43,702 bases of DNA from an uncultured Rhizobium sp. (lineage in GTDB: Bacteria > Pseudomonadota > Alphaproteobacteria > Rhizobiales > Rhizobiaceae): positions 1 through 43,702 of the forward strand of contig CAMFIE010000031.1 of the NCBI GenBank assembly GCA_945952315.1, in the 5' to 3' direction. The notes under the pieces were generated by a model. That model saw only the letters and a program-made list of their open reading frames with translations, had not been told where the DNA came from and did no database searches. Below are positions 9,233 through 17,744 of this stretch, in pieces. Position 1 is the first letter of the stretch. Each line of letters starts with the position of its first letter. The translations under genes were made by a program, and so were the position numbers.

Positions 9233-10548
9233 GCGCGCTTCTGATCCGGGGTCGCCTGCTTTCCTTCAAGCGCGCCCCTCTCGGACGGGATGATGCGGCG
9301 AGCTATACCTATGAGGCCGATGGCGCCGTGCTGATGGTGGATGGCACCATTCGCGCCTCCGGCTCCTATGGCGAGGTGAAGGACGAGGCCGAGGATGGCG
9401 TGCCGGAGGTGGATCACCGTCCGCATCTGATCATGCCGGGTTTCATCGATACGCATCTGCATTTTCCGCAGATGCAGGTGGTCGGTTCCTATGCCGCAAA
9501 CCTGCTGGAATGGCTGAACACCTATACATTCATCGAGGAACAGCGCTTTGCCGAGGCCGAACATGCGGCCCGCATCGCCGTGCATTTCTTCGACGAGATG
9601 CTGCGCCATGGCACGACGACCGCCGTTGCCTATTGCTCGGTGCACAAGACCTCCGCCGATGCCTTCTTCGCCGAAAGTCTGAAGCGCAACACACGCATGA
9701 TCGCCGGCAAGGTGATGATGGACCGCAACGCGCCGGAAGCGCTGCGCGACACGGCACAAAAGGGCTATGACGAGACGAAACAGGTGATTGCCGACTGGAA
9801 CGGCAAGGGCCGCAACCACGTTGCGATCACCCCGCGCTTTGCCATCACCTCGACGCCGGAGCAGATTGAAGCGGCAGGCACGTTGGCCCGCGAATTCCCG
9901 GACCTCTATGTCCAGACCCATCTTTCGGAAAACCACGAGGAAATCGCCTTCACCTGCTCGCTCTATCCGGAGGCGAAGGACTATACCGATATCTATGCGC
10001 GCTACGGCCTGCTTGGAAACAGGACGCTGCTTGGCCACTGTATCCACCTTTCCGACCGGGAGGCGGATGTGTTGTCCGAGGCCGGTTCGGTGGCGGTCCA
10101 TTGCCCGACATCGAACCTCTTTCTCGGCTCTGGCCTTTTCCCGCTTCGCCGTCTGACGGGACGGGAAAAGCCGGTGCGGGTCGGCTTCGCCACCGATATC
10201 GGCGGCGGCACAAGCTATTCCATGCTGCGCACGCTGGATGAGGCCTACAAGATCCAGCAATTGCTGGGCGAGCGGCTGAACCCGCTGGAAAGCTTCTATT
10301 TCGCCACCCGCGGCAATGCCGAGGCGCTGTCGCTTGCAGACCGGATCGGAACGCTGGAACCGGGCTCGGATGCGGATGTGATCGTGCTCAACGCCTCCGC
10401 AACGCCCGCGATGGCCCTGAAGATGCAGGCCGTCACGACGCTCTCGGAAGAACTCTTCCTGCTGCAGACACTCGGCGACGACCGCGCGATTGCCGAAACC
10501 TATGTGGCCGGCGAGCCGGCAAAGTCGACGCTGGGCAAAGGGGCCTGA
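9229..10548 (+). CDS. guaD: Guanine deaminase
   Basis: Zinc amidohydrolase, 439 residues, converting guanine to xanthine and ammonia and so feeding XdhAB. Metal and active-site motifs seen are DTHLHFPQMQ, QTHLSENHEE, LLGHCIHLSDRE and FATDIGGGTSYSML, in family order. The N-terminal MSALLIRGRLLSFKRAP is typical of bacterial GuaD. The ATG overlaps the puuD stop by four bases, so the two are probably cotranslated. The gene ends 45 bases before the convergent yoeB stop, with no obvious terminator between. Confidence 0.95.
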   Translation: MSALLIRGRLLSFKRAPLGRDDAASYTYEADGAVLMVDGTIRASGSYGEVKDEAEDGVPEVDHRPHLIMPGFIDTHLHFPQMQVVGSYAANLLEWLNTYTFIEEQRFAEAEHAARIAVHFFDEMLRHGTTTAVAYCSVHKTSADAFFAESLKRNTRMIAGKVMMDRNAPEALRDTAQKGYDETKQVIADWNGKGRNHVAITPRFAITSTPEQIEAAGTLAREFPDLYVQTHLSENHEEIAFTCSLYPEAKDYTDIYARYGLLGNRTLLGHCIHLSDREADVLSEAGSVAVHCPTSNLFLGSGLFPLRRLTGREKPVRVGFATDIGGGTSYSMLRTLDEAYKIQQLLGERLNPLESFYFATRGNAEALSLADRIGTLEPGSDADVIVLNASATPAMALKMQAVTTLSEELFLLQTLGDDRAIAETYVAGEPAKSTLGKGA

Positions 10549-10593
10549 AGGGATACCGGCTGCGAACAGAAGGACGCAGCTTAAGGCAAGTCC

Positions 10594-10860
10594 TCAATAG
10601 TGATAGCGGCATTGGGCAACGATGAGCACCGCCTCGGCACCTGTTCCGCGAACGGTGTAAACCAGCCTGTGTTCCTGCGTGATGCGCCTCGACCAAAAGC
10701 CCCGCAATTGGCCTTTAAGGGGCTCCGGCTTGCCTATGCCTTCGAAGGGGTGACGCAGGGCATCGCGCAACAGTTCATTGATGCGCTCAACCACCTTCAT
10801 ATCCGTCTGCTGCCAATAGACATAGTCTTCCCAAACCGTGGGTGCCCATTGCAGCAGCAT
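10594..10860 (-). CDS. yoeB: YoeB-family mRNA interferase toxin
   Basis: RelE-superfamily ribosome-dependent endoribonuclease, 88 residues. It aligns along its length with the YoeB pattern: WEDYVYWQQTD, KINELL-like VERINELLRD, PFEGIGKPEPLK, GFWSRRITQEHRLVYTV and the C-terminal CRYHY, with the catalytic Glu, Arg and terminal His/Tyr all present. I prefer ATG 10860 over GTG 10869. ATG aligns with the known YoeB N-terminus and has GGAG eight bases upstream, inside the end of yefM. It follows the antitoxin by five bases. The pair sits between the two arms of the purine cluster and has no metabolic link to it. Confidence 0.95.
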   Translation of the reverse strand: MLLQWAPTVWEDYVYWQQTDMKVVERINELLRDALRHPFEGIGKPEPLKGQLRGFWSRRITQEHRLVYTVRGTGAEAVLIVAQCRYHY

Positions 10861-10865
10861 CCGGT

Positions 10866-11120
10866 TCACTCCACGAGATCGTGCGTAACGAGGTTATCAC
10901 TGGCTGCGATATCAGCAACCGCATTGAGCAAGTGCCGGGCATTGGCGGGCGAAGAAAGCAGATGAAGCGTTTCCATCATGCCTTCATATTCATCCTTGTC
11001 CACGAGGATAACAGAAGATTTGTCGCGACGGGTGATTTCAACCGGAACCCGATCATGGGTTACCGTATCCAGCAGGCTTGCGAGTTCTTCCCGTGCTTTT
11101 GAAAATTTGACCGACTGCAT
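10866..11120 (-). CDS. yefM: YefM/Phd-family antitoxin
   Basis: Antitoxin and autorepressor for YoeB, 84 residues. It has the Phd/YefM N-terminal DNA-binding fold (FSKAREELASLLDTV, then VEITRRDKSSVILVDKDEYEGMMET) and a C-terminal toxin-binding tail. ATG 11120 (MQSVKFSKARE) is chosen because GGAGG lies seven bases upstream; the ATG at 11132 would place that site inside the coding region. A matching promoter and operator palindrome lie directly upstream, as expected for an autoregulated pair. Confidence 0.93.
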   Translation of the reverse strand: MQSVKFSKAREELASLLDTVTHDRVPVEITRRDKSSVILVDKDEYEGMMETLHLLSSPANARHLLNAVADIAASDNLVTHDLVE

Positions 11121-11130
11121 GAGCGCCTCC

Positions 11131-11172
11131 ATCCGACTTGTACAATATACCGTACAAGTCGGATCAGTTCAA
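11131..11172 (-). promoter_or_regulatory. yefM-yoeB promoter with operator palindrome
   Basis: A perfect inverted repeat has arms ATCCGACTTGTAC (11131-11143) and its complement GTACAAGTCGGAT (11152-11164), separated by eight bases. It contains a TGTACA core (11139-11144), the type of core known for YefM operators. On the minus strand TTGAAC (11172-11167) and TATATT (11149-11144) are 17 bases apart, so the -10 lies inside the palindrome and binding should block the polymerase. It starts 11 bases before the antitoxin ATG. Confidence 0.85.
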
Positions 11173-11176
11173 GCCG

Positions 11177-11533
11177 TCAACTCCCCCGATAGGTCGAATA
11201 GCCGTAGGGCGAAAGCAGCAGCGGCACGTGGTAATGCGCTGTCGTATCGGAAATGCCGAAGCGGAGCGGGATCACGTCGAGAAAGGGTGGATCGGTGAGC
11301 GGAATGCCGAGACGGCGCAGATAATCGCCAGCCTTGAACACCAGCTCGTATTCGCCCACCTGAAATGTCTCGCCGATCAGGATCGGCCCGCCATCGACAC
11401 GGCCATCGGAATTGGTGGTCACTGTGCGGATCTTGGTCCGGGTCTCGCCCTTCAGCCGGTAGAGATCGATCTCCAGCCCCTCGGCCGGTTTGCCAAGCGC
11501 GGTATCAAGAACATGGGTGGTGAGACCGGTCAT
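11177..11533 (-). CDS. uraH: 5-hydroxyisourate hydrolase (transthyretin-like)
   Basis: Hydrolyses 5-hydroxyisourate, the unstable PuuD product, to OHCU. It is 118 residues, the family length. The N-terminal [17 protein letters not shown], a central [10 protein letters not shown] segment, [19 protein letters not shown] at the end and the terminal YRGS signature are all present, giving the catalytic His, Arg, His and Ser/Tyr set. It is cytoplasmic, with no signal peptide. The ATG overlaps the allA stop by four bases, making it the last gene of a tight minus-strand operon. Confidence 0.97.
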   Translation of the reverse strand: MTGLTTHVLDTALGKPAEGLEIDLYRLKGETRTKIRTVTTNSDGRVDGGPILIGETFQVGEYELVFKAGDYLRRLGIPLTDPPFLDVIPLRFGISDTTAHYHVPLLLSPYGYSTYRGS

Positions 11534-12030
11534 GGGGTCGGTTCCTCGATGATATAGGGTGTGTCGAAGAAGAACTCTTCGAGATTGTTGCCGGGGCCGT
11601 CGCGGTCTGCGATCAGGAAATCACTGACCTCATCCAGTGCCATCAGCGGGTGATGCCATACATTGCGGCGATAGTTCACGCCCTGACCGTTGGTGGAGAG
11701 AAACACCTCCGGCCTGCCCGGCCTGCCGCCGTCATCCTTCGAGACGACGACCAGAAAGGGTCGCGGTGCCAGCGGCGAAAAGCTCTGGCTGCCGAGCGGA
11801 TGCCGCTCCATCATGTCGACCGCATAGGGAAAGCGCCGAGGCTGGCCGCGGAAGATGTTGAGGATCACCCGCGCCCCTTCGCCTGCCGCTTCCGGTACGA
11901 CCAGCGCGTGATGCCGCTCTGTCGTGCCGCCATTGATCATGCGGATGCTCTCGGCGCGCGGCTCGATCACCTCGCCATAGGGGGCGAAGGCTGCCGCCGT
12001 CAGCGGCCTTACGATCAGGCGCTCGCTCAT
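11530..12030 (-). CDS. allA: Ureidoglycolate lyase
   Basis: Splits ureidoglycolate to glyoxylate and urea, 166 residues, AllA cupin family. Typical segments are [46 protein letters not shown] (position of the conserved [10 protein letters not shown]), the proposed metal/substrate region and [16 protein letters not shown]. It is coupled by ATGA overlaps to uraD upstream and uraH downstream. Its substrate must come from allantoate-degrading enzymes that are not in this window. Confidence 0.95.
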   Translation of the reverse strand: MSERLIVRPLTAAAFAPYGEVIEPRAESIRMINGGTTERHHALVVPEAAGEGARVILNIFRGQPRRFPYAVDMMERHPLGSQSFSPLAPRPFLVVVSKDDGGRPGRPEVFLSTNGQGVNYRRNVWHHPLMALDEVSDFLIADRDGPGNNLEEFFFDTPYIIEEPTP

Positions 12031-12527
12031 GCCGCCTCCGGCAGCAAGGCTTCCAGCCGAAGCCGGGCGATCTTCTCAACCTGCGCCGCCGCCGTCTCGA
12101 ACTCTTCGGCCACGCTGTTATGCACCCGCTTTTCGAAGGCGGCCAGAATATCGTGGCGGTTCAGGCCCTTGACGGCGATGATGAAGGGAAAGCCGAATTT
12201 TTCCATATAGGCCGTATTCAGCGCCGTGAAGCGGGCATGCTCCTCCGGTGTCAACCGGTCGAGACCAGCCCCCGCCTGTTCCTTCTTGGAATCCTCCGTC
12301 AGTCCGCCCGCAATCGCCAGCTTTCCGGCAAGATCCGGATGGGCGCGCAGCACGCCAAGCCGTTCGGCAGCGGTGGCCGCACGAAACTTTTCGACGAGGG
12401 CGTCATGCACGCCCCTTGCCGTCAGCGGCTCGCGGATCAGACCCGCATCGAAGGCGCGTTCTGCAATGAAGGGCGAATGTTCGAACACACCCCCATAGGT
12501 GGCGATGAAGCTGTCGCGATCCACCAT
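12027..12527 (-). CDS. uraD: OHCU decarboxylase
   Basis: 2-oxo-4-hydroxy-4-carboxy-5-ureidoimidazoline decarboxylase, 166 residues, giving S-allantoin. All-helical family with YGGVFEHSPFIAERAF, the catalytic His in LRAHPDLAGKLA, LTEDSKKEQAGAGL and the GFPFIIAVKG-type segment (here FGFPFIIAVKGLNR). The ATG at 12527 overlaps the puuE stop by one base (TAATG). An in-frame extension further upstream lies within puuE and is not supported. It is the middle gene of puuE-uraD-allA-uraH. Confidence 0.96.
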   Translation of the reverse strand: MVDRDSFIATYGGVFEHSPFIAERAFDAGLIREPLTARGVHDALVEKFRAATAAERLGVLRAHPDLAGKLAIAGGLTEDSKKEQAGAGLDRLTPEEHARFTALNTAYMEKFGFPFIIAVKGLNRHDILAAFEKRVHNSVAEEFETAAAQVEKIARLRLEALLPEAA

Positions 12528-13453
12528 TACAGCGTCTCCGGCTTGTGGTGTTCGTGCCAGTGGCGGGCGATATCGACCCGGCGCGGGATCCACACTTTCT
12601 CGTGGCTCTGGATATAGTCGATGAAACGCCGCAGGCCCTGAATACGGCCCGGACGCCCGGCAAGGCGGCAATGCAGGCCGATGGACATCATCTTCGGCTT
12701 GCCTTCCATACCCTCCTGATAGAGCGCATCGAAGCTGTCCTTCAGATAGTCCTCGAAATGCGCGCCGGTATTGAAGCCCTGCGGTGTCGCAAAGCGCATG
12801 TCATTGGCATCGAGCGTGTAGGGAATGATCAGATGCGGCTTGTCCGGCGTCTTGCCCTTGATCCAGTAGGGCAGATCATCGGCATAGCTGTCGGAGGAAT
12901 AAAGCAGGCCGCCATCTTCCATCGCCAGCCGCTCGGAATGCATCGAGGCGCGGCCCGTATACCAGCCGAACGGACGCTCGCCGGTCACCCGCTCATGGAT
13001 CTCCATGGCGAGATCGAAATGCTCCTTCTCGGCCTCATACGTGTAGTCGCGATAATCGATCCACTTGTAGCCGTGCGAGGCGATTTCCCAACCGGCCTCC
13101 TGCATCGGCTTGACGATTTCCGGATAGCGGGCAATCGCGGTTGCAACGGCATAGACGGTCGCCGGGATCTGCTTTTCCTGAAACAGCCGCCACAGCCGCC
13201 AGAAACCGGCGCGCGAGCCATATTCATAGATCGATTCCATGTTGAAATGGCGCTGGCCCGGCCAGGGCTGGGCACCGACGATTTCCGACAGGAAGGCTTC
13301 TGATGCGGCATCGCCATGCAAGATGTTGTTCTCGCCGCCCTCTTCGTAATTCACCACGAACTGCACGGCAATGCGCGCGCCGCCCGGCCATTTCGCATCC
13401 GGCATATCCTGGCCATAACCGCGCATATCTCTGGGGTAGTTTGAAAAATCCAT
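12527..13453 (-). CDS. puuE: Allantoinase PuuE (polysaccharide-deacetylase fold)
   Basis: Converts allantoin to allantoate, 308 residues. It belongs to the NodB-like deacetylase superfamily, not the amidohydrolase allantoinases. It shows FVVNYEEGGENNILHGD, FNMESIYEYGSRAGFWRL, WEIASHGYKWIDY and GWYTGRASMHSERL, all characteristic of PuuE. ATG 13453 (MDFSNYPRDM) is preceded by GAAGGTG at good spacing; the TTG at 13471 lacks a site. It is the first gene of the minus-strand arm, so the promoter should lie in 13454-13537, a short gap shared with the end of the next gene. Confidence 0.95.
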   Translation of the reverse strand: MDFSNYPRDMRGYGQDMPDAKWPGGARIAVQFVVNYEEGGENNILHGDAASEAFLSEIVGAQPWPGQRHFNMESIYEYGSRAGFWRLWRLFQEKQIPATVYAVATAIARYPEIVKPMQEAGWEIASHGYKWIDYRDYTYEAEKEHFDLAMEIHERVTGERPFGWYTGRASMHSERLAMEDGGLLYSSDSYADDLPYWIKGKTPDKPHLIIPYTLDANDMRFATPQGFNTGAHFEDYLKDSFDALYQEGMEGKPKMMSIGLHCRLAGRPGRIQGLRRFIDYIQSHEKVWIPRRVDIARHWHEHHKPETL

Positions 13454-13537
13454 GATTTCACCTTCACTCAATCAGCGCTGACGGTATCACCAGAAATGCG
13501 AAAGTCGAGCCGGATTAGCGAGAAATCACCATGGAAT

Positions 13538-14734
13538 TCAGCCGGATTTCTTCATTCCCGCTTCAAAAAGATGATGTTCCGGCGAAAATTGCGCCGGAAG
13601 GCCGGTTTTTCCGTCGCCGGTCACCAGAGCACCGACAAGCGCCTCGGCAAGCGCATGCGCAAGCCCGAAGGACACCTTGAAACCGCCCGTCAGAACCGCA
13701 ACGCGGGGATGATCCGGCAGCAGGCCAACCATCGGATCGCGGCCGATTGCCTTTGGGCGAAGGCCTGCCCAGCGCTCGATTACGGGTGCATCGCTCAGAA
13801 GCGGCAGAAGCATCCGCGCGGACGCAATCAGCCTCTCCAACTGATGATCGGTGGAAAAGGGTTCGGCAAAGACATTTTCGCTGGTGCTGCCAATCGCGAC
13901 CTCGCCGCCCTCATGCGGCACGACATAGAGGCCGTCGAGATAGATCACCGGCGTTTCGGGCGGCAGTGAAGCCTGAAGCAGCGCGGCCTGCCCCTTGACC
14001 GGCACCACGATCTTCTTCGGCAGCGGTCCGATGAGACCGTCCAGCAGCGCTTCGGTTGCCGCGCCCGCCGCAAGCACCGCTTGGCCAAAGGCAATCTGCC
14101 TGCCGCTTTCAAGCCGGACGTTCCCCTTGTCCGCATCGAGTGTCACGACCCGATCTCCGGTCAGCAGCGAAAAATGCGGATGACGAAGCAGCGCGGCATG
14201 GAGCAGGCCGGTCAGTCCACGCGGGCTGACGCGGGCGGCAAGCGTGTCCTCCACGCAACCGGCCAGGGTCACCTCCGGATTGATGAGGTCAGCCCGATAT
14301 CCGGGTTCGCGACAGTGCCAGAAGAACGGGCGGCCCTTCTGGTTCCACACGGACAGCGCATCCCGTTCATGGCCTCGTGCAAGGTCAACGAGATGCGGCT
14401 TCGGCAGCGGAATGAGGCGACCGGTGCGGCGATAACCGGCGGAAAGACCTGTCTCCGCCTCAAGCCTCGCGATATCCGTTTCCAGCGACACAAGCGCATC
14501 GAACTGGAGCTGTTTCTTGTCGGTCCAGCGGTCCGGCATATGCGGCATCAGCGCGCCGAGCAGACCGCCGCTTGCGCCAGCACCGATTGCCCGCTCCTCG
14601 ATCAGCATCACGGAAAGGCCCCTGCGGCAGCCATTGAGTGCCGCCCAGAGGCCCATGATGCCGCCGCCAATGACGAGGAGATCCGACCTGCCCGATTGAC
14701 GGGGCGGAGTGCAGAGATTATCGCCTTGCGCCAT
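13538..14734 (-). CDS. FAD-dependent oxidoreductase (DAO family), possible MnmC oxidase-domain partner
   Basis: 398 residues. The N-terminal dinucleotide fold LLVIGGGIMGLWAAL starts near residue 20 and is followed by IGAGASGGLLGALMPHMP. The C-terminal part has WAGLRPKAIGRDPMVG and VAVLTGGFKVSFGLAHALAE, as in glycine oxidase/DAO-type flavoproteins. In gammaproteobacteria MnmC is one polypeptide with an MnmD methyltransferase domain and a DAO-type oxidase domain. Here the two adjacent genes could be the split version, but that is inference; an amino-acid oxidase is equally compatible. The start codon shares two bases with the mnmD start on the opposite strand. No strong ribosome site is visible. 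Confidence 0.7.
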   Translation of the reverse strand: MAQGDNLCTPPRQSGRSDLLVIGGGIMGLWAALNGCRRGLSVMLIEERAIGAGASGGLLGALMPHMPDRWTDKKQLQFDALVSLETDIARLEAETGLSAGYRRTGRLIPLPKPHLVDLARGHERDALSVWNQKGRPFFWHCREPGYRADLINPEVTLAGCVEDTLAARVSPRGLTGLLHAALLRHPHFSLLTGDRVVTLDADKGNVRLESGRQIAFGQAVLAAGAATEALLDGLIGPLPKKIVVPVKGQAALLQASLPPETPVIYLDGLYVVPHEGGEVAIGSTSENVFAEPFSTDHQLERLIASARMLLPLLSDAPVIERWAGLRPKAIGRDPMVGLLPDHPRVAVLTGGFKVSFGLAHALAEALVGALVTGDGKTGLPAQFSPEHHLFEAGMKKSG

Positions 14735-15440
14735 GACCGAAACCGACCCCAGACCGGATGTTGAACGCCTGACCTGGCGCGAGGGCGATATGCCCTATAG
14801 CGAGGCGTTTGGCGACCATTTTTATTGCCAGACGGATGGACGGCTGGAATGCGGCCATGTGTTTCTCTCCGGCAATCACCTGCCCGAACGCTGGCTGGAG
14901 ACAGAGAAATTCGAGATCGGCGAGCTTGGCTTCGGCACGGCGCTGAATTTCTGTGAGACTTTCCGGCAGTGGAAGCTGCACCGCACGCCGGGCCAGCAGC
15001 TGACCTTCAGCTCCTTCGAGCTGTTCCCGATGAGCCGCGGCGATATCGACCGGGCGCTCTCGCACTGGAGCGAACTCGATGCGGAGCGGCTGGCGCTGAC
15101 CGCGCTCTGGCCCGATCATCGCGACGGCGTGATCGAGCTTGAGATCGATGCGCAAACCCGGCTTCGGGTTGTCTGCGGCGATGCACTTTCCGGTGTCACG
15201 GCGGAGGAAAGACAGATGCACGCCTGGTATCTGGATGGCTTTGCGCCCTCGCGAAACGGCGCGATGTGGTCTGAAACGCTGATGCGCGCCGTCTATGATC
15301 ATACCGCGCCCGGCGGCCGTTTCGCGACCTATGCCGCGGCAGGCTTCGTGCGGCGCAATCTGATTGCGGCAGGCTTTCAGGTGGAAAAACGCAAGGGCTT
15401 TGCAGGCAAGCGCGAAATGCTCTGCGGCGAAAAGACCTGA
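14733..15440 (+). CDS. mnmD: tRNA 5-methylaminomethyl-2-thiouridine methyltransferase MnmD
   Basis: SAM-dependent methyltransferase, 235 residues, for the last step of mnm5s2U34 synthesis in tRNA. It matches the N-terminal domain of MnmC: the LTWREGDMPYSEAFGDHFYC start, FLSGNHLPERW, the SAM loop IGELGFGTALNF, LTFSSFELFPMSRGDI, DALSGV, AWYLDGFAPSRNGAMWSE and GGRFATYAAAGFVRRNLIAAGF. ATG 14733 fits the family N-terminus; GTG 14709 is possible, and ATG 14790 with GAGGG upstream would cut conserved residues. The stop abuts the stop of the convergent histidine kinase with no spacer (TGATCA). Confidence 0.9.
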   Translation: MTETDPRPDVERLTWREGDMPYSEAFGDHFYCQTDGRLECGHVFLSGNHLPERWLETEKFEIGELGFGTALNFCETFRQWKLHRTPGQQLTFSSFELFPMSRGDIDRALSHWSELDAERLALTALWPDHRDGVIELEIDAQTRLRVVCGDALSGVTAEERQMHAWYLDGFAPSRNGAMWSETLMRAVYDHTAPGGRFATYAAAGFVRRNLIAAGFQVEKRKGFAGKREMLCGEKT

Positions 15441-17498
15441 TCAGTCGGCGGGTCGGTCAAAGCCCTTTTCCGGCTTCAACCAGCGCTTCAGCTTTTCCTC
15501 GAGCATTTCCGGGCTCACCGGCTTTGCAAGATAGTCATCCATGCCATATTCGAGGCAGAGATCGCGCCCGGGCTTTGTATCATGCGCGGTTACGGCGATG
15601 ATCGCCACCGGCTGCCTGCCCTCCTGCCGCTCCATCTGACGGATGCGGCGCGTGGCCTCCAGCCCGTCGAGAACCGGCATGGAAACATCCATCAGGATCA
15701 CCGTGGGGCGATGCAGTTTCCAGAGCGCAACCGCCTGCTCGCCATTGCCCGCCATGGCAAAGCCGTAGCCCAGCGTTTGCAAGATATGGCTGAAGACGAA
15801 GGCATTCACCTCATTGTCCTCGGCCACAACGATCTCCACATGGGGGGCTTTTTCGGCGACGGCCCATTGGGCATGGGATGCGCGATGACTGGCGGGCTTG
15901 CGCTCAGTAGATGCATGCACCGGCTCCAGCCGCTCGCCTGCCTGCCGCGCCAGATGCCCGGCGCGCAGAACGTCGATCAGCGTGTTGCGCAGGATATTGA
16001 TCCGCGCGGGCTTTGCGAGATGGGCCTGCACGCGCAATTCCTCAAACAGCGTCAGCTCGCGGGCCGCATCCAGCGTCGTCAGAACCACCAGCGCCAGCTG
16101 ATCGAAGCGGGCATCGCGCCTGAGCCGTCGGCAAAGCCTGTCCGCCTCGCCATCGGGCAGGTTGAAATCCAGCACCACCGCATCGACCGGCACGCCAAGG
16201 TCGGCAGCGGTTTCGAGGATCGCAAGCGCCGTTTCCGCATCTTCGGCATCGCAGGCATCGAAACCCCAGCCCTGCAGATGGCTGATCAGCGTGGCACGGC
16301 TCACCCCATTGTCATCCACTACCAGCACGCGCGCCCCCTGCACATGCACCGGCACCGGCCGCTTCATGGCAGAGGCCTCCAGCACCTTTAGCGGCAGGCT
16401 GACGGAAAAGACCGAACCGATGCCGAGCGTGCTTTCCACATCCACCGCGCCTCCGAACAGCGACACGAGGCCCGCGACGATGGCAAGGCCGAGCCCGGTT
16501 CCCTCGCTGTTGCGCGTCTGGCCCGCGCCGGAATTGCTGAATTTCTCGAACAGGCGCTCGCGCCGCTCCGGAGAAATGCCAGCCCCCGTATCCTCGACCC
16601 GGACAATGACGGTCGCGCAATCGCCCGTACCGATTTCCGCATCGAGATCCACCAGCACATGGCCGGTTTCGGTATGACGAATGGCGTTGCTCACGAAATT
16701 CGCGACAATCTGGCGGAAACGCCCGGCATCCCCCATCACCCGGCGCGGCAGGTTTTCGCCGCAGCGCAGGATGAGATCGACATTCTTTTCCGCCGCCGCT
16801 GCCGAATGCAGCGCAGTCACATCCTCGACCGCCTCCAGCGGATCGAAGGGAGCGGCCTTCAGCTCCATCTGGCCGGTATCGATCTTGGAAAAATCGATGA
16901 TGTCATTGAAGATCGTCAGAAGCGTTGCCGCCGACTTGCTGATGATATCGGTAAAGGTGCGCTGGCGCGGATCGAGATCAGTCTTCGCCAGAAGCTCCGT
17001 CATGCCGAGCACGCCATTGATCGGCGTGCGGATTTCATGGCTCATATTGGCGAGAAACTCGGTCTTGGCGCGATCTGCCGCTTCCGTGCGGGCGAGCAGC
17101 TGCTGCAAGGCCTCCAGATCCTGCCGGTCCGTGCCCGAATTGGGCAGCGCCAGCGCTTCCGGCACCTGTCCGAACAGATAAAGGCCGCCATCATCCGAAA
17201 CGAACCGTTCAACAACGCCGAGCGAAAGCGGCCGGTCTTCACCATCACAGATCAGCAGCCCGAATTCGCCGTCGCCTGCAAGTGCCGCCTGCTCGGCCGC
17301 AAGCCGCCCGAAGGCAAAGGCATCCGCACCGGCGGAAATCTGGCCGGGAAAGCGGTCCGGTTCTGCGGCAAAAAGCAGGGCATAGGCGCGATTGACCGCC
17401 ACATAGCGAAGCATGTGGTCCTTGATATAGGCGGGCCTGTCCAGATCGGCGATCCGGTTACAGGCAAGCGCCAGCAAGTCGGCCTGAGCCTGTGTCAA
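15441..17498 (-). CDS. Hybrid sensor histidine kinase with two receiver domains
   Basis: 685 residues with no membrane segment, so cytoplasmic. Domains in order: a PAS-like sensor (about 10-115), HisKA with phospho-acceptor His154 in [16 protein letters not shown], HATPase with [15 protein letters not shown] and GTGLGLAI, a first receiver beginning [10 protein letters not shown] near 390 with Asp in [13 protein letters not shown], and a second beginning [12 protein letters not shown] near 557 with Asp in [13 protein letters not shown] and Lys in [10 protein letters not shown]. The start is TTG 17498, preceded by AGGAG at good spacing; no ATG occurs in the right place. A separate output protein is not nearby. 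The architecture resembles BarA/ArcB-like kinases without the Hpt domain. The signal is unknown. Confidence 0.9.
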   Translation of the reverse strand: MTQAQADLLALACNRIADLDRPAYIKDHMLRYVAVNRAYALLFAAEPDRFPGQISAGADAFAFGRLAAEQAALAGDGEFGLLICDGEDRPLSLGVVERFVSDDGGLYLFGQVPEALALPNSGTDRQDLEALQQLLARTEAADRAKTEFLANMSHEIRTPINGVLGMTELLAKTDLDPRQRTFTDIISKSAATLLTIFNDIIDFSKIDTGQMELKAAPFDPLEAVEDVTALHSAAAAEKNVDLILRCGENLPRRVMGDAGRFRQIVANFVSNAIRHTETGHVLVDLDAEIGTGDCATVIVRVEDTGAGISPERRERLFEKFSNSGAGQTRNSEGTGLGLAIVAGLVSLFGGAVDVESTLGIGSVFSVSLPLKVLEASAMKRPVPVHVQGARVLVVDDNGVSRATLISHLQGWGFDACDAEDAETALAILETAADLGVPVDAVVLDFNLPDGEADRLCRRLRRDARFDQLALVVLTTLDAARELTLFEELRVQAHLAKPARINILRNTLIDVLRAGHLARQAGERLEPVHASTERKPASHRASHAQWAVAEKAPHVEIVVAEDNEVNAFVFSHILQTLGYGFAMAGNGEQAVALWKLHRPTVILMDVSMPVLDGLEATRRIRQMERQEGRQPVAIIAVTAHDTKPGRDLCLEYGMDDYLAKPVSPEMLEEKLKRWLKPEKGFDRPAD

Positions 17499-17744
17499 TT
17501 CAGAATGCTCCTGCAGTCTCCTGCCCCTGTTCCCTGCCGAATATCATGCCGCGTTGAACAATCCGTTAACCCTAAATCGCCGATTTTTGAGACGAAGCGG
17601 GCAAAAAGCCGGGTTGCGGCAGACAAGGCGTCGCGGGCGGGATACTGACTATTCCAAAGAAGTCAGAAACCTGTCGCAATCAGCAAGGATGACGGAAGAT
17701 AATTTCTGCCAAATACATGTCGAGGAATTTACAGAGAGTGATCC

